NCBI GenBank assembly: GCA_049999765.1
Contig: JBNGIQ010009531.1
Coordinates: forward strand, 130,220 to 153,484
Reading direction: 5' to 3'
DNA from: Phaeoceros laevis
Lineage: Eukaryota; Anthocerotophyta; Anthocerotopsida; Notothyladales
Length of the DNA: 23,265 bases
In this document: one piece after another, positions 10,784 to 19,891 of the stretch
How the letters are laid out: every line of letters starts with the position of its first letter
Position numbering within the stretch: the stretch's first letter is position 1
Notes under the pieces: generated by a model
What the model was told of the DNA's origin: nothing
Database searches by the model: none
Seen by the model: only the letters and a program-made list of their open reading frames with translations
Program-made: the position numbers and the translations under genes

Positions 10784-13700
10784 ATGGCGGGGACGCGGAG
10801 GGTAGGAATTGGAGAAGTGCGGGTAGGCAAGGCTCCGGCCTTGGCATGGAGTTGTGGTTCGTTTCTTCCGCTGATGTTCACTGTCCTTGTTCTTTTGGTG
10901 AATCCTGCCGCGGCTAGCGATGTGGAGACTTTGATGGCCATCAAGGCGGCTATGGTGGACAACTTGGATAATTTGGAGAGTTGGATAGGGAATGCGACGT
11001 CCCCGTGCATTGGCTGGTTGGGAGTGTCTTGTGATGCTGCTGGGAGAGTGGACCGGCTCAGCCTCGCCGGCCTGAACCTCACCGGCTCGCTGTCACCTGC
11101 CGTAGGCCGGTTGACGTCTCTCACCAATCTGAGCTTGGAGCACAACAATTTCACCGGAACTCTTCCGGCGGAGATTGCCAACCTTGGCGAGCTCAAGTTC
11201 TTGAACGCCTCCCACAACAACTTCAGCTATTCATTTCCGGCGGGTTTCTCGGCTCTCACGAAGCTTGAGTACCTCGACACTTACAACAACAATTTCTCGG
11301 GGCCGCTGCCAGCAGAACTCGCTGTACTACCACGGTTATCTCATTTGCACCTCGGCGGAAGCTACTTCGAGGACAGCATTCCTCCTAGCTACGGCAATAT
11401 CACCAGTCTCACCTACTTGGCTTTGTCGGGGAACTCTCTCACGGGATTCATTCCGGCGGAGCTTGGTAACCTTACCGAACTGACGGAGCTGTACCTGGGG
11501 TATTTCAATGTCTTTGATGGAGGAATTCCGCCGGAGCTCGGGAGGTTGACCAAGCTGGTGAAATTGGACCTTGGGGGATGCGGGCTGGACGGGCAAATTC
11601 CTCCGGAGCTAGGGAACCTTGAAAACCTTGACACTCTGTTTCTTCAGTTCAATAATCTTTCGGGCAGCATACCTCCTGCTCTGGGGAACCTGACCAACCT
11701 GAGGTCTTTGGACGTTTCCTTGAATGCAATGAGCGGAGGTATCCCCGACACGCTGCGGAAGCTGGAGAACTTGGAGCTTCTGAGCTTGTTTGCCAACCAG
11801 CAGTTCAGCGGGTTGATCCCGGACTTCCTCGCCGATCTTCCAAGTCTCCAGGTGCTGTATTTGTGGGGCAACGCCTTCACTGGGAGCATACCAGCCAACC
11901 TGGGGATCAACAAGAAGTTGACCATGGTGGACCTCTCCAACAATTCGTTAAGTGGCGTCATACCCCAGTATCTTTGCCAGGGTCCACTGAATCGCCTGAT
12001 TCTTCAGATCAACGGGCTCAGCGGCCCGATTCCGGACAGCATTGGAAACTGTGCTTCTCTAACGTATCTGCGGCTCGGACATAACCAGCTCAATGGCTCA
12101 CTCCCGGATGGCCTGCTCAATCTTGCAGGCCTCGGCTTCCTTGAGCTTCTTGACAACAGGTTGGAAGGGTCAATACCCCATGGATTCATCAACGCACCTG
12201 TTCTATCAAGGTTGGACTTGTCTGAGAACCGGTTGGATGGACCTCTTCCTCCAAGCATTGGAAATCTGCTGAAAGTCCAGTTCATGGCCCTACAGGGAAA
12301 CTTTTTTTCTGGTAACGTTCCAGCTGAGATTGGAGACTTGACTGTTCTCAACACTCTGGATCTCAGTCGAAACTCCCTTTCAGGTGAGGTTCCGAGAGAG
12401 ATTGGCGAATGCGCTCAGCTTTCGTTCCTCGATCTAAGCTCCAACAGGCTGACTGGTGAGATTCCGGCAGAGCTGAGCAGCCTACCGGTACTTTCCAGCC
12501 TAAATCTGTCGAGAAATCAACTGGATGGACAAATTCCAGTCCAGCTGCAGGGTCTTGAAACTCTGACCATCGTGGATTTTTCCTACAACAATCTGTCTGG
12601 ACAAGTCCCTGTTCAGGGACAGTTTGAGTTCTTCAACTTTAGTTCATATGTGGGCAACCCAGGACTTTGCGGACCAGCGACCATCATCCCTGATTCTGCT
12701 TGCCAACCGAAGGCAGTGGAGGTGCCGATACCATCCCCTTCTTCCAAGAAAAGGAAAGCTGCACCGATTGCCTGGATAGTGGGAGGTCTGTTCGTAGCTG
12801 CTCTTCTTGTTCTCCTTGTCGGTGTTTGCTGCTTTTTCAAGAAGTACCGGTGGTACATTTCTGATATCCTCAACCGTAATAAGCTAGTCCGGCCCTGGAA
12901 GTTGACAGCATTTCAGAGACTAGGTTTTACTGCAAACCATGTGTTGGAGTGCTTAAGTGAGGACAATATCATAGGCAGGGGAGGAGCTGGAACCGTGTAC
13001 AAGGGCGAGATGCCAGATGGGCAGGTCATTGCCGTGAAGAGGCTTCCGGGCAAGGTGACTGGTAAAGGCTCGTCCCACGATCATGGGTTCTCAGCTGAGA
13101 TTCAGACCCTTGGTAAGATAAGGCACAGGAACATTGTGCGGTTGCTGGGTTGCTGCTCCAATCATGAGACCAATTTGCTAGTTTATGAGTACATGCCGAA
13201 TGGCAGCTTGGGGGAGCTTCTGCATGGCAAGAAGCATGGGCTTCTGAACTGGGATACTCGCCACAACATAGCTGTGCAGGCAGCCCAAGGCTTGTGCTAT
13301 CTACATCATGACTGCTCACCTTTAATCGTTCACCGAGATGTGAAGTCCAACAACATTCTTCTCGACTCCAACTTGGAAGCTCATGTTGCAGACTTTGGAC
13401 TTGCGAAGCTGCTGCAAACCTCAGGGATGTCACAATCCATGTCTTCCATTGCTGGCTCGTATGGGTATATAGCGCCAGGTACGTTTGTATTGCTTGTTCT
13501 TCATTTGTATAGGACTTTGCAGTCAGTACGTGTCTTGATTTCAGCTATCAAGTTAGAAGTGTCCTCGCCCACTGCAAGCTCTGAGCCCTAAGAGACGAAA
13601 CTGGCATCTGTAAGCTAGCGTTTTGTGCTGTCCTGTGACGAAGATGTGGCTTTGTGCAGAATATGCGTACACCTTGAAGGTCAACGAGAAGAGTGACATT

Positions 13701-14054
13701 TACAGCTTTGGGGTGGTGCTAATGGAGCTCGTCACAGGTAAGAGGCCAATAGAGCAGGAATTTGGAGAGGGCGTCGACATTATCCAGTGGGTGCGTGGCA
13801 AGATCCAGAGCAAGGATATGGGAGCAGAAGTCTTGGATTCTAGGCTTGGGAGAGCAAATCTGCCTTTGCAAGAAATAATGTTGGTCTTAAGGGTGGCGTT
13901 GCTCTGCACGAGCGACCTACCTGTTGACAGGCCCACCATGCGTGAGGTAGTGCAAATGTTGTCGGATGTCAAGGCGAGCAGCAAGGCTGCCAAAACCAAC
14001 GTCCCTACCAAGGAGCCTGTCACGGTAAAACGTCTTCAGGAAGGTGTAGTGTAG
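10784..14054 (+). CDS. CLV1: CLAVATA1/BAM-type leucine-rich-repeat receptor kinase, two exons
   Basis: Exons 10784-13478 and 13660-14054 (GT/AG, phase 1) encode 1029 residues, the usual length for the clade. In order: signal peptide (core about 25-44), an LRR N-cap with CIGWLGVSC, roughly twenty plant LRRs (about 70-620), a CG C-cap (NPGLCGP), a transmembrane helix (about 660-686) and a Ser/Thr kinase. Visible kinase residues are the Gly loop [11 protein letters not shown] from G731, Lys752 in AVKRL, HRD 850-852 in an RD kinase ([12 protein letters not shown]), DFG 870-872 and [13 protein letters not shown] signatures such as HLHLGG and LDTLFLQ are typical of CLV1/BAM. The single intron splits the [13 protein letters not shown] stretch, where Arabidopsis CLV1 also has its intron. 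Family members sit in the plasma membrane, bind CLE peptides and control meristem or stem-cell activity. I cannot separate CLV1 from BAM orthology. The gene looks intact. Confidence 0.93.
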
Positions 14055-14565
14055 GGCATTCACAGCTTTCAAAACCGTTTGACACTATATTTTTGCCGGC
14101 ACCGTCTGAGTGCCCTTGCGATGCTGCGTCAAGAGTGCGCTCATTCGACCGGCTGTTTTGAAGAGGCATACGGACTGTTTGTAGGTAGAAGTAGGATCGG
14201 GACGACAACCCAATTGTATAGACTAGATCACCAGCGTTCTTTCTATGGGGCTTTTTTCAAAGGGCGGGCAATCTATAGATTCTACACTTTTAAATGGGGT
14301 AGCAATTCCAAAGGCAGGAGAGGTTTTGAAAATTGATCAAATCTAGAGTCTTCTGAATTAAATGTCTCTTTTCCATAAATAACAAAGTCAGCCCATATAT
14401 TATTATTAGGTGCAATGGTTCTTTTGGAGTCTAATAAACTTACTATTGTGGTTTGCAACCTTGCACAAAAATTTCTTTGCGCCCTAGAGCTCTTCTTTTA
14501 AGATGATCTACTTATGTACCTACAAATTTTGAACTTCACGAATTTTAATCTAGATCTTTTTATGA
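14055..14565. other. Short intergenic region with a sharp fall in G+C
   Basis: This holds the 3' UTR of the receptor kinase, then AT-rich sequence (from about 14260) that continues into the carrier gene. No separate gene or repeat is seen. The promoter of the carrier gene, if it is expressed, would lie here. Confidence 0.5.
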
Positions 14566-15915
14566 ATGATAAATATGACAACTTATTGTTGCTTCAATAT
14601 GTCACCAACTAGCTCAAACTCCTCAAGTCTATATGAACTCACCAAACACAAGAAGAACTTTATAAGACCTCAATTACTAACAACATCACCATGCCTTCAC
14701 TTAGGTAGTACCGTAAAACTCTTGATATCAAATGTTGAAGAAAAGAACATTAAACAACAGAGTTCTTGGAATTTTTCGGGATTTATGCTACATCCAGTAT
14801 GTATACTTGGCAAACATAGCTCACAGTTTCCACACTATGAAGGTAGCCACATTGGTTTATCAAGTAGTACACCAAAACAAATAAAAAATACAAAAGACAA
14901 AAACTTGTGTTCGCAAGGAGGATCTATAAAAAAGTATGCAATATTTAAAAGTGACAATGAAAGTAATAACAATGTCAAGTACGCCTTGAGCTCTAAGAAA
15001 TTTACTGCCTTCAGAACTTTCAAGCATCTTTTGGCTGGCATTATATCAACTATTATTTCTAGAACCCTTGTTGCTCCCCTGGAGCGTCTAAAACTAGAAC
15101 ACATTCTTCATGGAACCACTGAAAGTCTGCTCATTACAGCATCCAAAATCTTCTATAATGAAGGATATAGTGGCTTTTGGAGGGGAAATATCTTAAATCT
15201 TCTTCGCACAGCACCTTATAAGTCAGTTAACTTTTTTGCGTACGATATGTATCAAAAGCAATGGTTGGCTTTTACAGGTGCCAAAGAAACTACAAATTTT
15301 GAAAGGGTTGTAGCAGGAGCAGCAGCAGGGGTTACAGCTACCTTGATATGCTTCCCTTTAGATACAATTCGTATAAAATTGGTTGCACCAGGAGGTGATG
15401 CTTTAGGAGGTCTCATTGAGTGCACAAAGTCAATGGTAGTAGATGGAGGGGTTTCTTCACTATATATTGGATTATTGCCGGCCTTGGTTAGCATGGCTCC
15501 GTCTGGTGCTATATTTTATGGAATCTTTGGTTTGTTGAAAAGTTCACATATGAAATCTCCAAAAGGCCAGAAAGAGTATGGTGAAAGATTAAGAAAAGCT
15601 GAAGCCCCAGAAAACTATCTTAATTCCATTAAGAGATTTGAACTAGGACCATGTAGAACTTTATTATATGGAGCCATTGCAGGGATTTGCGCGGAAACAC
15701 TTACATATCCTTTTGAGGTTATAAGGCGCCAATTACAACTTCAAAAAATTGCATCAAATTTTAGTTTGATTGAAATTTTTAGAAAACTTATAAGCAAAGG
15801 TGGTCTCACTGCACTATATGTGGGCCTTTTGCCTAGTGCTTTTCAAGTATTTCCATCTGCAGCTTTGAGCTTCTTCTTATATGAAGTATTTAAAAATATT
15901 TTTGGAGTTGAATAA
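14566..15915 (+). CDS. Mitochondrial carrier family protein, BT1-like adenine-nucleotide transporter group; no introns
   Basis: One uninterrupted frame of 449 residues. The first ~150 residues are Ser/Lys/Asn-rich and could hold an organelle-targeting region. Three carrier repeats follow, each with the family signature P-x-[DE]-x-x-[KR]: PLERLK at 171-176, PLDTIR at 264-269 and PFEVIR at 382-387. Each is followed further on by a G-x-x-x-L-Y/F-x-G type stretch (for example LYIGLLPA and LYVGLLPS). Such carriers are six-helix antiporters, usually of the mitochondrial inner membrane or plastid envelope. Closest by eye are the plant BT1-like proteins (BTL group), whose substrate is described only as probable adenine nucleotide. 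Codons end mostly in A or T, unlike the G+C-richer receptor-kinase gene 500 bp away. The absence of introns fits a retrocopy, but no poly(A) tail or flanking duplication is visible. A second Met lies at codon 4, and an upstream exon cannot be ruled out. Confidence 0.85.
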   Translation: MINMTTYCCFNMSPTSSNSSSLYELTKHKKNFIRPQLLTTSPCLHLGSTVKLLISNVEEKNIKQQSSWNFSGFMLHPVCILGKHSSQFPHYEGSHIGLSSSTPKQIKNTKDKNLCSQGGSIKKYAIFKSDNESNNNVKYALSSKKFTAFRTFKHLLAGIISTIISRTLVAPLERLKLEHILHGTTESLLITASKIFYNEGYSGFWRGNILNLLRTAPYKSVNFFAYDMYQKQWLAFTGAKETTNFERVVAGAAAGVTATLICFPLDTIRIKLVAPGGDALGGLIECTKSMVVDGGVSSLYIGLLPALVSMAPSGAIFYGIFGLLKSSHMKSPKGQKEYGERLRKAEAPENYLNSIKRFELGPCRTLLYGAIAGICAETLTYPFEVIRRQLQLQKIASNFSLIEIFRKLISKGGLTALYVGLLPSAFQVFPSAALSFFLYEVFKNIFGVE

Positions 15916-16265
15916 AATTTATAGCTTCTCCAGGTAATCTGCCTTCAAGAATGCTTGAAAGTATGCGTGATATAGTAACTAATAATAAGCTTAATCAGGA
16001 CTTTCTTTTCTTCCTTGGCCTATGATGTAACTTCTGAATACCTACAATGTGAGCTTTAAATACTTCTCTGTTTCTTCAAGGTTTTCTCGTTTGGTGTTTT
16101 TTTCTTCCTCATGGATGATTAACCATTAGCGAGAAAAGCTATGAATGGTAACTCTTTGAGCCTTGTCTAGCAACCCAAACCTAGATTTTGTGCAACAAAG
16201 TGTTGAGGTGTACACAGAGTGCAAATGATGATGGTAACATTTATAGCGGTATTGTCTCAGCTACT
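15916..16265. other. 3' flank of the carrier gene
   Basis: AT-rich sequence directly after the carrier stop codon. No further gene, hairpin or repeat was recognised before the tandem array that starts at 16266. Confidence 0.45.
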
Positions 16266-16468
16266 GGGAGCTGAGAGTTACCGACTGTACTTGCTGACTC
16301 TACTTGTATGCCAACAGCGAGCATGGTAGCATGTTGTTGGGAGCTGAGAGTTACCGACTCTANNNNNNNNNNAGCGAGCATGGTAGCATGTTGTTGGGAG
16401 CTGAGAGTTACCGACTCTACTTGCTGACTCTACTTGTATGCCAACAGCGGGCATGGTAGCATGTTGTT
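16266..16468. repeat. 73-bp tandem repeat, three units, middle one broken by an N gap
   Basis: Units are 16266-16338, 16339-16395 and 16396-16468. Each begins GGGAGCTGAGAGTTACCGAC and ends TAGCATGTTGTT. Units 1 and 3 are complete at 73 bp and differ by only a few bases. Unit 2 shows 24 bases, ten Ns, then 23 bases. Compared with its neighbours it should have 26 bases where the Ns stand. Confidence 0.95.
16363..16372. other. Assembly gap (10 Ns)
   Basis: Ten Ns fall inside the second unit of the 73-bp array. The round number suggests a placeholder. From the repeat phase the true missing length is probably 26 bp, or 26 plus a multiple of 73. Confidence 0.97.
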
Positions 16469-16690
16469 TGACTAACGTTTTCTCTCGAAAAGGATGTTGA
16501 ACATCTGATTTCCACCCGCGTCAGAAAAAATTTTATAGCTGGTTGGCAGCTCTAATCACTTGTATTGAATCACTTTACAAGTGTGAAAGTTGGAAGAGCC
16601 ATGCCTAAATTATACACAACTCAAGAGAAATACACAAAGGTTAGTATATATGAATTTATTTCTTCATTCACTCAACGGAAATGATGTTTG

Positions 16691-16786
16691 GAGAGTGAAA
16701 CTTCAACTACTTATTTTGGTACTTATAATGTTTTTGTTAGGAGAGTGAAACTTCAACTGCTTATTTCAGTACTTATAATGGTTTTT
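16691..16786. repeat. 50-bp period direct repeat, two copies
   Basis: GAGAGTGAAACTTCAACT begins copies at 16691 and 16741. The copies match over about 46 bp with a few substitutions. They lie in AT-rich DNA with no coding potential. Confidence 0.85.
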
Positions 16787-16975
16787 GAAAACTACTCGCA
16801 ATCTGGCAGATTGGAATGTAGAGCTGTGCATGCTCTTGTGGTGATCTTCGAATGATTAGAGTTCAAGTACCTAATGGGAAAAATATATGTTTAAAACAAG
16901 GAGACTGTCTTAATAAATCCATGGAAAAGAAACTTGCCAAGACATGACATTGTTGGGGACGATTGAGTAGTTATT

Positions 16976-17054
16976 AAAGGAGGAGCATTAGCTACAACTA
17001 GCACTTAGAGGAATATACTGAAGGAGGAGAATTAGCTACAACTGGCACTTAAAG
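16976..17054. repeat. 35-bp imperfect direct repeat, two copies
   Basis: Copies at 16976-17010 and 17020-17054 share AAGGAGGAG and TTAGCTACAACT, followed by GGCACTTA or AGCACTTA. This is one of several small duplications in 16260-18030. Confidence 0.8.
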
Positions 17055-17871
17055 CAGTTGTTTCCCTATCACACATCAATTAAAATAACATCTCAATTGA
17101 AGTACGGACACACTCCATGATTTGGAGACTGGGTCTTTTTTTAGGGTTTTGGGGTGTGCAAAATTGCGAAAAAGAGGACATTTTACCGTTAACAACAAAT
17201 GTGCCCTACTTGCGTTGTGTTTTGTTAAAAATGGGGTGTATTGCATATTTGTAGCCGTGAAATGGTAGGCCTCATCAACTTACCCAAAGTAAACTCGCCT
17301 TTTTGTCCAAAGAAAACAGATGAACTTACACAAGTCATGTTGTGCAAGGGTCACCCGGTTCTTAGCCACGAAGGCAGTTTTGTGTTGTGAAGACGGTAGA
17401 ATCGCCATCACATTAGTTAACAATGAAAAAACTTGCAGAATTTGTGACCATCTGCCTCCCCAGCCTGAATCGGTCTGCCGCAACGCTTGGTAAAGCCCGC
17501 ATATAGTGCTCTGACTAGGAATCCTTCACAGCACCAAACCACAAGATGTCTTGTGAAAATCAGCAACCCAATTAGCGGTTTAGGGTTTATTTCGCTTTCA
17601 TGTGCAAGCCATATGTGGTAAAAAAAACAAGTCATAAGTAAACTCCAAAAAAAGGCAAAATATTAGTATCGGTGTTCAAGAACTATGTTAGTTTTTTTTT
17701 ATCGCCAAAAATATCGTTTTTTGGCAATTTTACAAATTCTGAAAATAATTGTGGCCAGGGTACCCTAGAGACCAAGGCCAGTGTCTACTTCATGTCCATG
17801 TATAGCTAATGATTGCTATTACTACTACTATATCAATTTAGAGTTGGTAAAACCAAAGGTTGTTCCACTAG
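17055..17871. other. AT-rich intergenic sequence with a short hairpin
   Basis: No gene is seen. At 17704-17725 a GCCAAAAA arm faces TTTTTGGC across a short loop, and homopolymer A and T runs are frequent nearby. Frames at 17280-17635 on the minus strand have no recognisable domain. Confidence 0.45.
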
Positions 17872-18025
17872 AGCAAGAGGGTCTTGGGGTTGAGAAAAGC
17901 TAGCTATAAATGAATGATTGAATTCCACTATAGTGCTGGAATTCGGTTCCTATACAAAAAAGCAAGAGGTTCTTGGGGTCGAGAAAAGCTAGCTATGAAT
18001 AATGAATGATTGAATTCTACTATAG
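17872..18025. repeat. 62/65-bp direct repeat abutting the outer LTR
   Basis: Copy A is 17872-17933 and copy B is 17961-18025. Both begin AGCAAGAGG, contain GAGAAAAGCTAGCTAT and end CACTATAG or TACTATAG. Copy B has one 3-bp length difference. Copy B ends one base before the outer LTR begins at 18027, so the LTR junction and the repeat end coincide. Confidence 0.88.
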
Positions 18026-18026
18026 T

Positions 18027-18322
18027 TGTCGTGCTACATAGCATCTTTGCTGTGACCAGTCGTGCTAGGACATCACACCAAGCTCACACTCTATGATGCA
18101 GAATCTACATGCATAGTTTAGTAGTTTGAATAAGCATTCTATGAAAAGCAACACCTGACCTGTTGCCTAGCTGCCAACAGCAGCAATACAATCAGAGCTG
18201 ACAACATTGCTGACTGTGCAGCAGCAACACCAACAAGCCTGAATCACTGAAAAGACAAAAACAAGCCTGCTGGTTGTGCAGCAGCAAATCTGAACAAAGC
18301 AAAGCAAAAACAAGGAACTGCA
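18027..18322 (-). mobile_element. Outer LTR copy of the Ty3/Gypsy family (296 bp)
   Basis: This 296-bp segment matches 18941-19236 at 291 of 296 positions, with no length differences. It has the same ends: on the minus strand it starts TGCAGTTCC and ends GCACGACA, so TG...CA. There is no polypurine tract before it. The five bases on either side (ATAGT and CTAGG on the plus strand) are not a clean target-site duplication. It may be a solo LTR, the end of another deleted copy, or the product of rearrangement. Confidence 0.85.
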
Positions 18323-18940
18323 CTAGGGCTCGTTGCGCATGCGTAGCATTGATCACATGCAAGCACAGCAAGAGTGTTGTGAGTTAGCTCATTCACCAAT
18401 CCCAAAATCAGCAACATCAAGGCAGAATCTCGTGCTAGGAAGCAGCGCAATGAATTGCTTGCAAAATATCACAGTTCAGAGAGTAAACAGGCAGGCCAGC
18501 GGCGCTACGAGCTGCTGGCTGCCAAGGGAATTGCAAAACTGAAAACTGCTAGGCCTCAGCTGGCCCTAAGAGCGGCGGTGCAAGGGCAAGCGACGCTCCA
18601 CCTTCCTGTTGCGGCGCCAGCAGCTAGGGCGCGGCCGTTGGCGCCTTGAATGCGGCCGTTGCATCTCCCACGAGCCACCATCACCACCTGGATTTGCATC
18701 TGGATTCACATCTGGATTCGCAGCTCTCATTGCTGCAGACTCGGGATGTGAAACGAACCGAGAGCAGCTTCTAACTAATGCTGGAAAAGGGCCTTTTGCA
18801 TAACGGGTGTTCACATGAGGTTGAACCCTCATTAGCGCCCGTTAATAGACAAAGGTAATAAGTCTAAAAATGACTAAAAATGCATATTCATCCTACCTAC
18901 CTGTGTGCTTGGCAGATGCATATCAGCATAGCTTGACAGC
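18323..18940. other. 618-bp segment between two LTR copies
   Basis: This is unlike the retrotransposon coding parts and shows no primer-binding site after 18940 (minus direction) and no polypurine tract at 18323. The middle (about 18560-18720) is G+C-rich with repeated GCGGCCGTTG and GGATTCGCA/GGATTCACA words, while the rest is mixed. No protein domain is recognised. It may be host flank, or the remains of a deleted element or rearrangement. Confidence 0.5.
18801..18844. repeat. Imperfect 44-bp hairpin with TAACGGG/CCCGTTA ends
   Basis: TAACGGG at 18801-18807 pairs with CCCGTTA at 18838-18844. Inside, CATGAGG and TTGAA face CCTCATT, so most of the 44 bp folds on itself. It resembles a small foldback element or a MITE remnant within the inter-LTR segment. 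Confidence 0.75.
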
Positions 18941-19236
18941 TGTCGTGCTACATAGCATCTTTGCTGTGACCAGTCGTGCTAGGACATCACACCAAGCTCA
19001 CACTCTATGATGCAGAATCTACATGCATAGTTTAGTAGTTTGAATAAGCATTCTATGAAAAGAAACACCTGACCTGCTGCCTAGCTGCCAACAGCAGCAA
19101 TACAATCAGAGCTGACAACATTGTTGACTGTGCAGCAGCAACACCAACAAGCCTCAATCACTGAAAAGACAAAAACAAGCCTGCTGGTTGTGCAGCAGCA
19201 AACCTGAACAAAGCAAAGCAAAAACAAGGAACTGCA
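18941..19236 (-). mobile_element. 3' LTR of the Ty3/Gypsy element (296 bp)
   Basis: On the minus strand this begins TGCAGTTCC, directly after a G-rich polypurine tract, and ends GCACGACA. It therefore has the canonical TG...CA termini. It lies 37 bp downstream of the stop codon of the PHD-finger frame, where a Ty3/Gypsy 3' LTR should be. The five-base outer flank is ACAGC (plus strand, 18936-18940). The matching 5' LTR and primer-binding site lie beyond the right edge. Confidence 0.9.
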
Positions 19237-19246
19237 CTCCCCCCCC
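19237..19246 (-). promoter_or_regulatory. Polypurine tract for plus-strand priming
   Basis: The minus strand reads GGGGGGGGAG, immediately before the LTR start TG. Polypurine tracts in this place prime plus-strand DNA synthesis in LTR retrotransposons. Confidence 0.85.
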
Positions 19247-19273
19247 AGCATTGGGCCAGCAATGCTGCAGTCG

Positions 19274-19891
19274 TCATGAAGAGGACGATGCGCATGCAGG
19301 GCACGACCAAAGACCATCTGGTACCATTGTTAAAGGAGGGCGCAAACAAAACATGTGATAACCACTATTACATGCATCGCACATTAACATTTGTGTTGCA
19401 TCATCGATTCTGAGACAAACCTTACATGGGAAATCCGGTGGCGGCCTCCAGTCAGCAGTGACCACAGTGGGATCCAGGTTGGGCAGATGACACGGCGCAC
19501 AATTTTTCTGGTGATCATTCCAGGTCCTGCTGTCTTGGCCTTGCAAAACCAGCACTCCCGAGGGCTTCACCTGCTTCACGCATAGGATAATACGGCTAGC
19601 AGCAGTGTCCAAGGTATTAGCAGTCTGTTTTTGCAAATACACAAAGTCACCTGGCTCAAACTTGCGTGCCTTGGGAAGATAGCTGCCACCTCTAATGTGG
19701 GCATACCGCAAGGTATCCCGATGTTGGGCAATCTGCAGATTGCCCATGGCCATAGGAATAGCTCTTCGAAACAAGGCTGCCCTATCCGAGATCACCGTAG
19801 CCCAAGTGTTGGGGTTGTCCAAATCCACCACCTGATCCTTAGTTGCAGCAATGGAAGAAGGTGGAAGAAGGTGGAATCGGGTGCCTCCCAA
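19274..19891 (-). pseudogene. Integrase C-terminal module plus PHD finger (end of pol)
   Basis: This frame carries the integrase tail: KFEPGDFVYLQ, typical of the small beta-barrel region after the catalytic core, then VKPSGVLVLQGQDSRTW and CAPCHLPNLDP. The last 50 residues form a C4HC3 PHD finger (19292-19426): C156-x2-C159, C171-x2-C174, H179-x2-C182, C197-x2-C200, with the usual Trp two residues before the last pair. PHD fingers bind histone H3 tails. The MLMCDxC, GYHMFCLxPPL and GLWSCPAC pattern is closer to fingers that read unmethylated H3K4 than to H3K4me3 readers; that is inference. In many plant Ty3/Gypsy elements a chromodomain sits at this position and guides integration. The frame joins the integrase frame across a 10-bp duplication and stops at 19274-19276. 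Confidence 0.88.

Noticed and set aside
11336-12354. Several open frames of 73-116 codons antisense to the receptor kinase
   Set aside because: They mirror the leucine-rich-repeat periodicity of the sense strand and have no domain of their own.
10784-15915. A functional cluster of receptor kinase and carrier genes
   Set aside because: No shared regulation or pathway is evident; ordinary neighbouring genes. No CLE-peptide gene was seen nearby either.
15916-16100. Search for a poly(A) tail and target-site duplication after the carrier gene
   Set aside because: Neither was visible, so the retrocopy idea remains unproven and is not listed as a feature.
16266-16468. Regular repeats that might suggest a CRISPR-like array
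   Set aside because: Units are contiguous with no unique spacers, and the setting is a plant nuclear genome.
18244-19349. Similar short frames in both LTR copies
   Set aside because: Their similarity is explained by the duplicated LTR; no coding signal.
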